Source: Pseudofabraea citricarpa (taxonomy: Eukaryota > Ascomycota > Leotiomycetes > Helotiales > Dermateaceae). Taken from it: DNA of 64,000 bases. How positions within the stretch are numbered: position 1 is the first letter of the stretch; each line of letters starts with the position of its first letter. The translations under genes and the position numbers were made by a program. Shown here piece after piece: positions 33,464-45,509 of this stretch. The stretch spans positions 124,001 through 188,000 of the forward strand of contig JAPWGK010000031.1 in assembly GCA_029641185.1 (NCBI GenBank). The letters are read 5' to 3'. The notes below the pieces were generated by a model. It was not told the origin of the DNA. It saw nothing but the letters and a program-made list of their open reading frames with translations, and did not search any database.

Positions 33464-36404
33464 TCGGCTAAGTTGTCGACCTACATAGGCATGATTCCTT
33501 CCAACGCAATTCGTCGTTGCCACAACGAATTGCTGGGTCAAGTCTTTCCGGTACAACCTTTCTCAATTTCTTCACAATTCTTCCAATCAAAAATTCCCTT
33601 CTTGTACCACCACTTTTCTGCATCAGCATAACAGCATCAGCGTTTCGAATTCAGCGAGCATCAGCATCACCATGGCGTAAGGAAAGGCATAGATAGCATT
33701 GATGGATTTGACCCCCATCAAAAGGCTTGTAACAAGGGTCATCTTGTTTATCACTGGGGCGGAAGGATACTGCATTAGATGATGGCTCTGAAGTGCTCAG
33801 GCATCATACGGAGTTGGGCATCACATCACAAGGCACGGGATGGTTTGCAGCATTTTGTGATTTTGGCGTTTGCAGCACGAAATGATCATCAACCTTTCCC
33901 AAAGAGAGGAAAGGAATAGATGGGTAGATAGATCGTCAGCGAGTACTTTCCCCCAATATACTATACCCCCTTCACACAATAGCCCTACCTTTTGTGACTT
34001 TGTCGTCTGACTTGGAAGCCGTGTGACATGTGATGATGCACCTCCAACCTTTTTTTTTTAGGGGTTGTGGCGAATGAAGTCATCACTAAATAATCTGAAT
34101 GCGACGACAGGTCACGCCTCATACGTGTTTTATTAATTACTCAGCCAAGGTAGCAAGTACCAAGCATCGCATTCTGACAAACCCCCATCACTCATGCCAT
34201 TTCAGCAATCTCACTAGGTACGCAATCAGTTTAACTTTCCCCCTTTTTTAAACTTTCGAGATTCCATGCCAAGAATAGCTCTCCCTTTGATCCCCATTGC
34301 TCATTTCATTATTAGTCCGAAATATATGAATAATCGACGTATGAATTCAAACCATTTCACCTTCACCATTGTTTACTTTTCCTCTCCTCTGGACCCTTCT
34401 TTTTGCTCTTCCCGTCCCGAGGTACGGCACCATAATGACGGACTCGGGAGCCAAGTCCGAGGCCGGTGCTAAGAAGTGGATGGTGGGTGGATCTTTAATT
34501 AGAGTTTTCCTTTCCTTCTTCTGTCATCTTTTGTTTTTCTTCCCGCTGCTAGCGTCCCGAGGCTGCAGCTTGCTAGGTTTCTGACTCGTCGTTTTCACTG
34601 CTGGGCTTGTAGGGATCATTTGGAGGGAGGGATGCCGGTCAGCCGGCAGATGAGTTGATGCTGCTGGGACGAGGATTATTGAGAATGGATGAACACGTGA
34701 TATGTATGCTAAATCTCGGCGTGCAAGCGAGCTACCTCGTTTAAATAAGGGGGTAAAGGGGTAAAGGAGAGTTAGTAATTGTGGCCGGTGTGAAGCTTTA
34801 ATCAGAGCAGAATTCTTAGAGTATATTTCAAGGATTTAGAAAGAGCAGATTGTGCATGGTTTCTAGCAGTATTCGAGAATGTCTATCGAGTGAAAAGCCT
34901 TTGCTGTTTTGAAAACCTGACTACTATTTCCACTTTACAACTGTAAAGAGGGGACCGAAGGAGTTCCAAAATTTAACACTATGTGGTTGACCATGCAACT
35001 TATAGGCCGTTTTTTTCTGCTAAATGTTTAATAAACCATTCATGAACCTATGACTCAGGAGTATCTGATATCGATGTTGGAGAAGATAATATGCCGAAAC
35101 ATACAGTTCATATGCAGGAACCTTTGAGCTTTTCCTGTTCTTAATCTTCCTAGCCTCTCCATCTCCAAAGCAGGTGGGTAGTAAGCTCTTGGCGATAAAG
35201 AAACAATCCGACCTGAGAATAATAGCAAAGCAGATAAGCATCCTCTGTAAAATCTTGACCTCCAGAATTGGTTCGGCTACCTGATAGATCTCAAGACTGA
35301 TAATTTTATGCTATTGCAGCTGGCTGTTTGCTGGATATTACTGATCTTTCGAGTTATGTGAATTCTTGCAAGTCCAACATGAACATTTACCTTTAGTTAC
35401 GTACGTTCGAAATCTTGTTATTCCAATAGAACTATAGTACCTATCGTAGGCAGGTATATCATATCCTATACCATAAGACATGCGAGGACGTGCAAGTTAC
35501 ACTAGGGCCCCTCCTGTCATCTGGGATTAGGACCTCAAAAGAGTGCTGGTTGAAATCGTGACTGCAAATGCCACAGTCTGAAATGTAAAATACCCCCTGG
35601 CTTTATTCTCAGTTGTCGACCGAGTTCTATTTGCAAACGAATCGAGAATTATAAACTTTCTTCATCATTTTCAAGGCCATTTTGGGCCAATGATAATTTT
35701 GACAAAATTGATAAGTTCAATAGATACTTGAGCCAATTGAATTATAATCAAATGCTCTGTGCGACCAAGTTTACAGGATCAGAAGAACTTTGGCAGCCTT
35801 GGATGATGAAGAAAGCCTTGAATTTTACTACAAAATTGTCATCTGATAAACATCTCTATACATGCAACCGTAGCATCCAATCCTGGAAGACTATCCAGGA
35901 TAATAAATTGAATGAAAACACTTCTCTTGATCGGTAGCGACGTTGGAATAGGTAAAAGTCTAGGAGGTTCCAAATAACGAGTCCAACATTACCACACACA
36001 GATGATTGATCGCTGATGAAAATGGAAAGAGCCAAGCCAAACACGTGGTCACGAGACATCCTCCCTGATCTAGCCTGTTTAAGATGGCGAGGCTGTAGAA
36101 CGTTTCAAGGCTTTGGTTGCTATTATTAAGGTAACAACAATAGCAATGCAACGATAGAGAAAATCGCGACAATCGAATGAATCGCACACCAGCACGCTTG
36201 TTTGGAACATTTTCCTCACTGGAAGACGTCTCCACAGACCTTTAATTTGCTCTCTCCAACAACAAACACAACTTGCGATCCATAGTCGCATACACCCCTA
36301 CCCCCGCTATTTACGAACAACACATCCAGCCTTTGTTGTCATACACCGCCCAAACATCGGTGTTTCTGTCAAGTGAGGAATACCTCTCAAAGAATACCGC
36401 CACG
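33464..36404. other. 2.9-kb gene-poor, AT-rich region
   Basis: No supported gene. The left edge holds a hairpin at 33506-33533. A short coding-like start near 34435 (MTDSGAKSEAGAKKWM, then a possible GTGGGT donor) has no convincing continuation. From about 34800 to 36000 the DNA is AT-rich, with only short frames. The right end is the promoter and leader of the next gene. I see no terminal repeats or transposase motif. Confidence 0.6.
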
Positions 36405-37716
36405 ATGGATCAAATTCTCAAGCTTAAGGATACCTTCGTCGAATACTTCTCGCCCTCCAAGCGCCGTCGCACTGTTGCTGGCCCTGCAACACCGTCTAAG
36501 GGGGACGCGATTTCCTTTGTCCCTTTGTCCGAACCAGTCCGCCGCACGACCAGAGTTACCACCAAGACTCGTGTCATCTCTAAGAAGCGCCATTCACTCC
36601 CCAATACAAAGCAATTTCCAGTCGGTTCGCGAAAGAGAGCCCGCCCAGAAGAGGATGATGAGCTGGTATACGAAACTCCCCTGAGGACGGTTGAGAACGA
36701 TGAGGACTATGAAGCGGGCGTAGAAGATTTTATGGAAGTTGATGAAGAACAGTTGGATGCTCACTCTTCAGACTCAGCATCCCAGATCAAAATCAAAGAA
36801 GAGGAAGACGATGACGAAGGATTTGATGCTGGCTCTGAAATATCTCCAGAGGACAAAGTCAAACTTTACTTAGCAAGGCAGAAGAAGTTGGAGAATATTC
36901 GCGGACAGCTCGATGATTCTATGGCTCAAGGTAGTTGGACCGAGGACGAAAGGTTCCTTCTACAAAGACTATCATTGCGCAGCTTCGAACCACTTTTCCC
37001 CCTAGATTGGCATATCGATTTCTTGACCTGGCCAGAGGTGCTTTTTGCCCGAGGCTTGGATAAGTCGTTCATTAATAACAACTTTTCTTCTATGTCCAGA
37101 GGTGTGTCCACCAGTGCAAATCAAATAATTGAGCCAAGACTAATTATCATACCTAGCTGTAAAAGCTATGCGATCGCTTGTTGGCCTGGCTGGTCGAGTC
37201 AGAGATAAGCAAATGGCTGATCAACCCGAAGAACGAGTTATGACCCTTGAGATCAAGAGATACATCAAATGGGCCGAAGAAGATGGAGGATACCACAAGC
37301 TTCGATTTATTCCAAACTTAGTTGTCGTCACCTCTAAGCCCACACAGAGTCAAGATTCAATGTCCAAGGATGTCGTCAATCAACTTACCTTCCTTGGCAA
37401 CAAATATCGAGAATCCCTTTTGTTACCAGATCCATATGTCGACGAGTTCGGAGAACTTCAAGAATTCCATAGTCAGCCACCTATCATCTACGGAATTCTG
37501 ATCGCACGATCTATTACTCTGTTATGGACTCTCGACTCCTCAAAACGTGATGCCCACCCCAAGTTCATCTCCAAATTCGACTTTTCTGAGGAGGGAATGG
37601 ACGTTTGGAATGCCATCGCTCTTGCTATTTTCATTGTCATGGCTCGCAACTATATCATGACGATCAAGGACAAGCTCGAGCCTGAAAGCGAGTCCGACAG
37701 CGATCCTGATCTATAA
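36405..37716 (+). CDS. Unassigned acidic nuclear-type protein (415 residues)
   Basis: Exons 36405-37101 and 37166-37716 join in frame. The family is not recognised. The N-terminus (MDQILKLKDTFVEYFSPSKR) has basic clusters (SPSKRRRT, GSRKRARPEE) that look like nuclear localisation signals. An acidic Ser-containing region follows (residues about 90-150). Then GSWTEDERFLLQRLSLRSFE and PLFPLDWHIDFLTWPEVLFA resemble a Myb/SANT-like or conserved helical module. The C-terminal half (ERVMTLEIKRYIKWAEEDGG, FIPNLVVVTSKP, PIIYGILIARSITLLWTLDS) looks like a folded domain, and the tail is acidic (PESESDSDPDL). The combination suggests a chromatin-associated fungal protein, but this is inference. The ATG at 36405 is chosen over upstream in-frame codons because the sequence before it is leader-like. 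Confidence 0.75.
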
Positions 37717-38111
37717 CTTGTGTATATTTGGGTTTGATTAGTGGGACGTTTGAAATAACCCATTCTGAGAAAGGATTCTATGTGCAACACGCGATGGAAT
37801 TGATTGTTTCGGAAGTTGCTTTGCTTTGTTTAAATGGAGTTTGATGGAGGACAGTTGCGGAAGCAGTACACTCTCTATTGCTTTTGAGGATAAGGAAGTT
37901 CGATACCCCAAAGGCCTATATGATGCCAGCACAAAATTGTATGAATCTATATTTGTGATTGAAATAAACACCAAATGAACCAGTACTTCAATCATCCATA
38001 AAATGTGCATAGCAAGCCGCCGCCAATTGAGGATATAAAGGATGACATGTTGTCTAATTCGCCGAATAGGACTATTTGGGAGAGGTAACTTTATAAAAGA
38101 TGTATTCAATT
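37717..38111. other. Convergent 3' region, no gene seen
   Basis: 395 bases between two convergent stops. No coding sequence is supported; probably 3' UTRs. Confidence 0.6.
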
Positions 38112-38665
38112 CTAGTCTTCGAAGTCGGCTTTGTTAAGTTCCTCCACTGCAGAGTCAAGCTCTCTGATCCTCTGTCCGACTCTTCTCTTAACCTCCTCTC
38201 CATCAATTCCCCCAAGAGCTTGCTCGTACATACTTTTCAACTTTTCCAATTCCTCCCTAGCCGCCTCGCGGTCTGATGCCGCATACACAGACTTCTTCTC
38301 CGTCTCTTCCGTGGCAATTTCGAATTCATCTCGCGCTGTGGCATATCTGATACACTTGTCAATGGCTGCTCAGTTATCCTCAAGGGTAGGTTAACTGACT
38401 GTTCCTGAATCTCTTCTAGAATCTCATCTGCAGTGGTTTTCGACGCATAGGTGCGTGATTGGTATTGCAGGCCAGAGATGATCGATCCCGCGCGACGACT
38501 TGGGAGAATGCTCTGTGTGGATGAGCTGGTGGTAAGAGAGCTGGTGCTCTGGGTCGTGAGGGAGCGGCGGATACTCGTCTGACGCAGGCATTGCGCGCAG
38601 ATATTTGATCGAGCTACCCGAGCTGCCCGAGCTGCAGAAGTGCGTAGTGAGGACATCTTGAGCAT
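38112..38665 (-). CDS. Small mitochondrial coiled-coil protein, unassigned
   Basis: Exons (minus strand) 38665-38400 and 38346-38112 give 166 residues. The first 75 residues are rich in Arg, Ser, Thr and Ala with few acidic residues (SSLRTSAARAARVARSNICA) and end near SRTYASK, like a cleaved mitochondrial presequence. The rest is helical and charged (ADEILEEIQEQYATARDEFE, KSMYEQALGGIDGEEVKRRV, ELDSAVEELNKADFED), suggesting a short coiled coil. The splice used, GTCAGT to TATCAG, gives a continuous heptad-rich frame; the unspliced frame becomes basic and aberrant. A second ATG at 38656 (MSSLRT) may be the true start. It diverges from ALG3 across 257 bases. Function unknown. Confidence 0.75.
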
Positions 38666-38922
38666 TTGTTGGTTGAGTAGATGTCGGGGATACGATCGGA
38701 CGGGAATAGATGTGATGCGTCAGAGTGGTGAGAGAGAGCTCTTGAAGCTTCGCTCCGAAATAGGTCCCGCCAGTGCACCAACAATGCATGATGACGGCGG
38801 GCCGAGGGGGCTTCCGCTTGCTAGAGCAGGGGTCTGTCAAGGACACGAGGCTTCGGATCCTTTTTGAGTCCAGAGCTTTACTGCGAGTTCGACGAGAACA
38901 AAACACACAATTTACTAGAATC

Positions 38923-40339
38923 ATGGCCGATCAGAAGGGCGTCTTTGCCCTCTATTCGTGGGGGAAAGATGTTGCTACAGGACGAAACCCCCTTTCCAGA
39001 TTTATTTCACCTCTATTGCTTGCTTTCGATGTCTTGCTCTGCGGGTTGATTATTTGGAAAGTACCTTGTAAGCTCTTCGCCATTGGCAAAATGAAATTGT
39101 CTTGACAATGCTGAACTGATGTCTGGTAGACACGGAAATCGATTGGAGGGCATATATGGAACAGGTCGAGCAGTACATTGGAGGGGAACGCGATTACACC
39201 CTCATTAAAGGTGGTACTGGTCCGCTGGTATACCCAGCTGCACACGTCTACACTTATGTAGGGCTATATCACATTACAGACAAAGGAACCAATATCTTGC
39301 TTGCACAGGCAATTTTTGGGGTGCTTTATCTCTGTACTTTGGCTCTGGTCATGGCTTGCTACAAGAAAGCTCAGGTAATAGGACATTGTGAAATTATTGA
39401 TGATTGAGTGGCTGCTAAATTATTGTATGCTAGGCTCCTCCTTATATACTGCCGATGCTCATCCTTTCTAAGCGCCTGCACAGCATTTTCGTACTCCGAT
39501 GTTTTAATGACTGCTTCGCAGTCTTCTTTCTTTGGCTGGCTATCTACATATTCCAGCGACGGATTTGGACCTTCGGGACACTTGCATATAGCTGGGGATT
39601 GGGGATTAAGATGTCTTTGCTACTATCGCTACCAGCTATAGGTATAATCCTGTTCCTGGCCAGAGGCATACAGGGAGGAGTCAACCAGGCGTGGTTTATA
39701 GCCCAACTACAGGTCATCATCGCCCTTCCATTCGTACCCACCAATCTTTGGGGATACCTGAGCAAGGCTTTTGAATTCTCAAGGCAATTTTTCTTCAAAT
39801 GGACGGTCAACTGGAGGTTTGTTGGAGAAGAGGTGTTTTTGAGCAAGGAGTTTGCGGGGTCATTGTTGATAGGACATGTGAGTACATTGGTACTATTCGC
39901 TACTACAAGGTGGTTAAAACCTGCTGGGAAGCCTGTTTGGGAAGTGGTGCGCAGTATACTGTCCCTTCAAGAGCCCTTGGAATCCATGCAGCAGCTTGTA
40001 TCTCTTCGAATCACGCCCGAATACATCTTGACGACAATCCTGACAGCAAATACGATTGGTATGCTCTTCGCTCGTTCTCTGCATTACCAATTCTACGCCT
40101 ATCTTGCCTGGGCGACCCCATTTCTCCTCTGGCGAAGTGGATTGCATCCGATCATGCAGTATGGACTATGGGCACTACAGGAGTGGGCCTGGAATGTATA
40201 TCCAAGTACCAATGCTAGCTCCATGGTGGTCGTCGGGGTTTTGTTCTCAACTGTCTTGGGTATATGGTGGGGCACGAGGAATGATTTTGGCGACGAAACG
40301 AAACCGAAATCAAACAAGAAGCCCCAGGACATCAAGTAA
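38923..40339 (+). CDS. ALG3: Dol-P-Man:Man5GlcNAc2-PP-Dol alpha-1,3-mannosyltransferase
   Basis: ER enzyme that adds the first lumenal mannose (alpha-1,3) to the dolichol-linked Man5GlcNAc2 precursor of N-glycans. Exons 38923-39067, 39130-39374 and 39434-40339 give 431 residues. Family signatures are [40 protein letters not shown], the segment [20 protein letters not shown] and the C-terminal [20 protein letters not shown]. About ten hydrophobic segments are visible, and the tail ends with basic residues (KPKSNKKP), consistent with an ER membrane protein. Its stop lies 16 bases from the stop of the convergent EIF1AD-type gene, so the two 3' UTRs must overlap. Confidence 0.96.
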
Positions 40340-40355
40340 TGTGACAGCAGCTTAG

Positions 40356-40816
40356 TTACTCATCGTCTGAATCATCTGACGGGGGCATCTTTCCGACTGT
40401 TGATTCCTCCTCATCCGAGTCAACTTCATAAGCAGAAGCCTTGACGAATTGCTTGGGCCTAAAGACGTTAGCATCTTGACTGCCGGACCAAGAAACAATC
40501 CATACCAGTAGGATTCTTTCCTCCACATGTGCTCATCACGAACGACGTTGATAATCTCTCCACCAATCTTATTCTCTCGGACGTCTGCTTCTTTGGTGTC
40601 TATCAAAACATATCCTCCGTTCCGGATCCAGATGGTGTTTCGAAAGCGCGAAGGAAGCTCAGCGAGAATGGTCGTTTGGTCTGGAAGAGTGCAGGAGTAA
40701 AGGCTGTTCCCCGCAGCTTTGATAACACGAGCAATGGACTGAGTAGGCGTGAGTGCAGATGGCGGGGTCGAAGTTTCTTCGGCGGCAGCGAAAACGTTGC
40801 GCTTTGGTCGACCCAT
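40356..40816 (-). CDS. EIF1AD-type S1-like RNA-binding protein
   Basis: Exons (minus strand) 40816-40506 and 40458-40356 give 137 residues. The protein starts MGRPKRNVFAAAEETSTPPS and carries an eIF1A/IF1-like OB fold: SIARVIKAAGNSLYSCTLPD, RFRNTIWIRNGGYVLIDTKE, GEIINVVRDEHMWRKESYW. After splicing it continues PKQFVKASAYEVDSDEEEST and ends in an acidic tail (DDSDDE). This is the layout of EIF1AD, a conserved eIF1A paralogue that binds RNA, rather than of eIF1A itself, whose N- and C-terminal tails differ. The exact function in fungi is not established. Convergent with ALG3. Confidence 0.9.
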
Positions 40817-41585
40817 GATGGATCAGCAAGCTGGAAAGGGAGGTGAGGTGTGGCAAGGTGTGAATTTCGGACAGACAGAATATTCTTAGGATGTTCTAGA
40901 TGACTGCGAGAGAAATGGAGGAATGGACTAGGTGAGGCTGTCTGCGTGGTAAAGTTTTCTTGTCTGTGCGGGTCAGCCTCCCAAGTTCCCACTCTTTTTA
41001 TGGTACCGTACGCAAGGCTGAAGACGAGCCTTTCGGAATGTGTTTTCCATGTGGGAGCTGTACCGAGACCGAGCGAGAGGCAACTCAAGCGACGGCTTCC
41101 AAGTCGTAGCGAATTACTTATCGCAGCACTCTCCGTAGTGTTCGTATCTTATCGCAGCTGTACCTAGACAAGTATCCAAGAGCAAGGCTTTGGTGACTCA
41201 CCTCTCATCCATCACCTCTCATCACCTCATTATTCATGTCTTGGGCTTTTCTCCACCTTGCTTGCTCCCTTCGTTCGTACCGTACCACACCACACCACAT
41301 TCCAGATTCCCCACCCTCCATTGTTCCCTGGAAGACCTTCCTCCGCAGAACGCCTTGGGTCAACAAAAGACCGGTGTATGACCGGCGAGCCAGACTTTTT
41401 TCTTACACACTTTCACTAGTCAGGGTCTTCAGCTGCTCTGATTGATAATGATATAGTAGCTGTCTGCTCTATTCTCTTTGCCTTTCTTTCTTTCTTCTCC
41501 TTTACTATTTATCGCTGTAGGTGACTAGGTAGGTGCACCAGAAGCCTTTCCTTCTCTATTTTACACACTCATCAGCCTCACCACC
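40817..41585. other. Divergent promoter region of the EIF1AD-type and MFS genes
   Basis: 769 bases. The open frames here have no family motif. The stretch 41180-41580 is CT-rich, as expected for the MFS promoter and leader. Confidence 0.55.
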
Positions 41586-43191
41586 ATGACAACACACGCA
41601 TTTGGTGCTTTTATTTCGGTCGAGGAGTCCCGCGAGCTCCCCGAAGCTCCACAGAAGGCCCTCCCTCGAACTTATCACTCTGTCCCCCACACCCCAGACA
41701 TCGAACTGGACAGCATTCAATGGGGCGCGAAGCTCAATGGCCCCTCCAAGTCTGGTACGGCGACTCCTTCTGGCACGCAGACCCCTCGATTTCCAAATGA
41801 TTTGGAAATGAGCAGACCTGCTACGCCGACCGAAGACGGCGGCGGGGTAGATGCGTTGCAGAGTTGGAATAATCCTCCAATGAACAAGTTCAGAATGCTG
41901 AATGTTTGTCTTCTGAACTTCTGTAATGGAATGTCCGATAGTGCTCCGGGTGCACTTATACCTTATATGGAGAAGTACGACCGCCTTGAACTACAATTCG
42001 AGTTTTGTTGACCATTATTCTCAGACATTATTCGATTGGGTACGCCATTGTATCCCTCATCTTCGTCACCAATGCCGCTGGTTTCATTTCGGCAGCTTTT
42101 ATAGTCGACACTCTTCGGGCTCGTGTTGGAAGAGCTAAATCACTCATGGTCGCTCAATCCTGCATGCTTCTTGGATATATTGCGATAGTATGTACGCCGC
42201 CATTTGGGGTAGTGATAACTGCTTTCTTCTTTCTGGGCTTTGGAATGGCAATAAATCTCGCCTTGGGTAATACATTTGCTGCAAACCTACAGAAAGGCAC
42301 CACAATGCTGGGAGCGATGCATGGTTCATATGGCTTGGGAGGTACAATTGGTAAGTCTGGATGTTTTTTCAATGGCGTTTCTATTGGTTGACATTCAAAA
42401 TAGGTCCTTTGATTGCAACTGCCATGGTCACCAGTGGTTCCCTGCTTTGGAGCCGCTACTATCTGCTTCCGCTTTCATTCACCTTGCTTCTGATTGGGTA
42501 TTCTGGATGGGCATTCTGGCATTACGAATCAGATGCTGGTCAGCCTTTACTTACCAGCCTTGAACAGACAGCCTCGCGTCCTCAAGGGCAGAATAGAGGA
42601 GGCCAGTTTGCGGACATGGCAAAGGCTTTCAAGAGCAAGACCGTCATCCTAGGTGCATTGTTCATTTTTGCATACCAGGGCGCAGAGGTTTCTATTTCAG
42701 GATGGGTCATTTCGTTCCTTATTGCCACACGAAATGGAGATCCTGCGTCCGTGGGATATGTCACTTCTGGTTTCTGGGCTGGTATCACGCTAGGACGATT
42801 TTTGCTTTCGCACCCAGCACATAAGATTGGCGAAAAGAGGTTCGTTTATGGGATGATACTTGGTGCTTTTGCCTTCCAGTTAATTGTCTGGTTCGTGCCA
42901 AACATTATTGGAAATGCTGTTGCCGTTTCGATCGTTGGCCTTCTATTGGGTCCCATCTACCCCTGTGCAACGCACATCTTCTCAAGACTGATTGCCCGAA
43001 ATGACCAGGTCATTAGTCTGAGCATTATCAGTGCTTTCGGAAGTTCTGGCGGTGCAGTAGCTCCTTTCACCACCGGTATCCTAGCGCAGGCTGCTGGCAC
43101 GTTCGTGTTACATCCAATCGCGTTAGGACTATTCGCTGTTATGACAGGTTGCTGGTTTGCCTTGCCTAAGATTAGCAAGAGGACAGATTAG
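41586..43191 (+). CDS. Major facilitator superfamily transporter
   Basis: Exons 41586-41974, 42025-42350 and 42404-43191 give 500 residues. A cytosolic N-terminal arm of about 100 residues is rich in Ser/Thr/Pro (SGTATPSGTQTPRFPND). Twelve hydrophobic segments follow. The first is in RMLNVCLLNFCNGMSDSAPG; later ones include HYSIGYAIVSLIFVTNAAGF, LGAMHGSYGLGGTIGPLIAT and ALGLFAVMTGCWFALP. The pattern of FCNGMSDSAPGALIPYMEK and AMHGSYGLGGTIGP is that of the fungal BSC6/FucP-like MFS group. Substrate unknown. Splicing at GTACGA restores the sequence IPYMEKHYSIGYA, matching the family. No neighbouring metabolic genes suggest a pathway. Confidence 0.9.
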
Positions 43192-43988
43192 AGAGTCAAA
43201 ATGCGAAGAGGCCGAACAATGAAGATAGTGGGTGATGAATAAGTGATAATTAGTAACTTTTCTTATGTCTGTTCTTTGATTTCTTATAATTTGGATAGCA
43301 GATAAAAATGGGATATTAGTGGAAGTGCCATGGCGTTCATATAGACTCGAGCGTTTGGACACGGATAGAGGTGTTGTGGAGATACCATGGCGTCAAAAAC
43401 AATACTTTGGTATGGGACAGACGTTAGGACATGGACGTTCTTTCTTCGCATTGCTTTTATTACTTTTGTTTGGGATTTTGAATTGATGTGTAGCCAAGAA
43501 TCAAAGCTCCTGCTATTTTGCATGTGAATGTCTCTATCTGCTCTGCCGTTTTCGGTGGCTTCGTGCATCCATGCATCCATGCCCCTGTAAATTCTTGCAG
43601 ACCTCAAATCGGATCGAGTTCAATGAATCATCACAAAGTATTATTGCAGCCGGAAAGAATTGAACAGACTGATCAATTAATAGATGAGCCCCGAGAAACT
43701 CTGCGGAAATAGGAAAACATCTCCATGCTGTTTCCAATTCCCATGTCTACCCCAGATCTTAGGATCCGTTGCTAGCCGTCGTGGAGAGGAACAGCCGGGG
43801 GCCCGATGCCTCGGTCGGAAACGAGTGACAGTCTCAAACTACTTAGACCGTGCTTCTCTCACGTCACGAGGAGGACGAGCACCAAAAACCTACTTAGTGT
43901 ATTATATTGACCTCCTGCACGAGTCGTCCCTTGTTTTTCGGATCCTCCTGTATCTCATACAGCTTTTCGACTCTAAGAACGAGCAGCC
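43192..43988. other. Intergenic between the MFS transporter and the acyl-CoA dehydrogenase gene
   Basis: 797 bases on the shared plus-strand side. No coding region is supported. The first part is likely the MFS 3' UTR and the last 200 bases the promoter and leader of the dehydrogenase. A direct repeat CATCCATGCATCCATGCC lies near 43565. Confidence 0.55.
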
Positions 43989-45509
43989 ATGGCCTCCATA
44001 GTGAAAGCCTTACGACCTGTTGCTCAAAGAGCGACCTCAACAGCTCGACCAGCAATCAGAACTGCCAGGGTCAGCAGAATCTATCAACAGTCAGTGACAG
44101 TAACTCAATGCTCCCTTCCTTACTTTTACTGATCCAAAATAGTGCCAGGCCATTATCTGCCACAGCACGACAATGGAGCGAGGCGATAGACATCAGTGAT
44201 GTTCCACCCACCCCGATCACCCACTATTCCGAAGTAGAGTCCATGATGGCCGAGTCCGTCTCGAAGTTTGCCAACGATGTCATTGCCCCCAAGGTGCGCG
44301 AGATGGATGAGAATGAAGCAATGGATCCGGAGATTGTAGAACAACTGTTCGAGCAAGGTTTCATGGGCGTTGAGATCCCAGAAGAATACGGTGGCGCGGG
44401 CATGAACTTCACAGCTGCTATTGTAGGTATTGAAGAACTAGCAAGGGTTGATCCCAGTGTCAGTGTTATGGTGGATGTGCACAATACATTAGTCAACACT
44501 GCGGTGCTGAACTATGCCAGTTCAGAATTGAAGAAGAAGTGGCTACCAAAGTTGGCCACCGATACTGTTGGTAGGTGGATACACACCCCCTCTCTGGAAC
44601 AATTTGCTAAGTGAATAGGATCTTTCTGTCTCTCTGAACCCGTCTCAGGTTCTGATGCCTTCGCACTTGCCACCAAGGCTGTCAAGACTGACTCTGGATA
44701 TACCATCACCGGAAACAAGATGTGGATCACTAACTCCATGGAAGCAGGCTTTTTTATTGTATTCGCCAATTTAGACCACAGCAAGGGCTACAAAGGCATC
44801 ACTGCATTCATCGTTGAGAAGGGCATGAAAGGATTCTCCATTGCGAAGAAGGAGAAGAAACTTGGTATTAAGGCAAGCAGTACTTGTGTACTTAATTTTG
44901 ATGATGTCGAGATACCGAAGTCCAATCTGTTGGGCAAAGAAGGAGAAGGATACAAATATGCCATTTCTCTTTTGAACGAAGGAAGAATCGGAATTGCTGC
45001 TCAAATGACCGGATTGGCTCTGGGAGCCTTCGAGAACGCTGCCAAGTAAGATTCCACTAGAGGAAGATATGACCATAGCTAACATGAATATAGGTATGTA
45101 TGGGAGCGCAAGCAGTTCGGCCAATACATTGGCGACTTCCAGGGAATGCAACATCAGATTGCTCAATCTTACACCGAGATTGCAGCAGCAAGAGCCTTGG
45201 TTTACAATGCTGCACGAAAGAAGGAAGCTGGCGAAGATTTCGTGAAGGATGCTGCCATGGCAAAACTCTACGCATCACAAGTGGCAGGTAGAGTCAGTGG
45301 CCTTGCCATTGAGTGGATGGGTGGCATGGTAAGCTAACATGAATGTTTTACAATTGAGCATCGTTAACATTCTTATCTAGGGATTTGTCCGTGAAGGAAT
45401 TGCAGAGAAGATGTGGCGTGATAGCAAGATCGGTGCCATCTATGAGGGCACAAGCAATATCCAGTTGACCACGATCGCTAAGTTGCTAAAGGCCGAGTAT
45501 AAGGTGTAA
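43989..45509 (+). CDS. Mitochondrial short/branched-chain acyl-CoA dehydrogenase
   Basis: Flavoenzyme that introduces the alpha-beta double bond into acyl-CoA, passing electrons to ETF. Exons 43989-44089, 44143-44570, 44619-45045, 45094-45328 and 45381-45509 give 439 residues. The first 40 residues ([20 protein letters not shown]) are a mitochondrial presequence. Signature 1 is [15 protein letters not shown], formed by splicing. [20 protein letters not shown] is signature 2. The catalytic Glu is in [11 protein letters not shown], as in the short/branched-chain enzymes. The block [20 protein letters not shown] also matches. A role in isoleucine or 2-methylbutyryl-CoA breakdown is likely from family similarity, but chain specificity cannot be proven by eye. 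Confidence 0.93.

Noticed and set aside
35841..35849. ATCTGATAA, a match to the ATCWGATAA site of SREA-type factors
   Set aside because: About one such match is expected by chance in a window this size, and no siderophore or iron-uptake gene is nearby.
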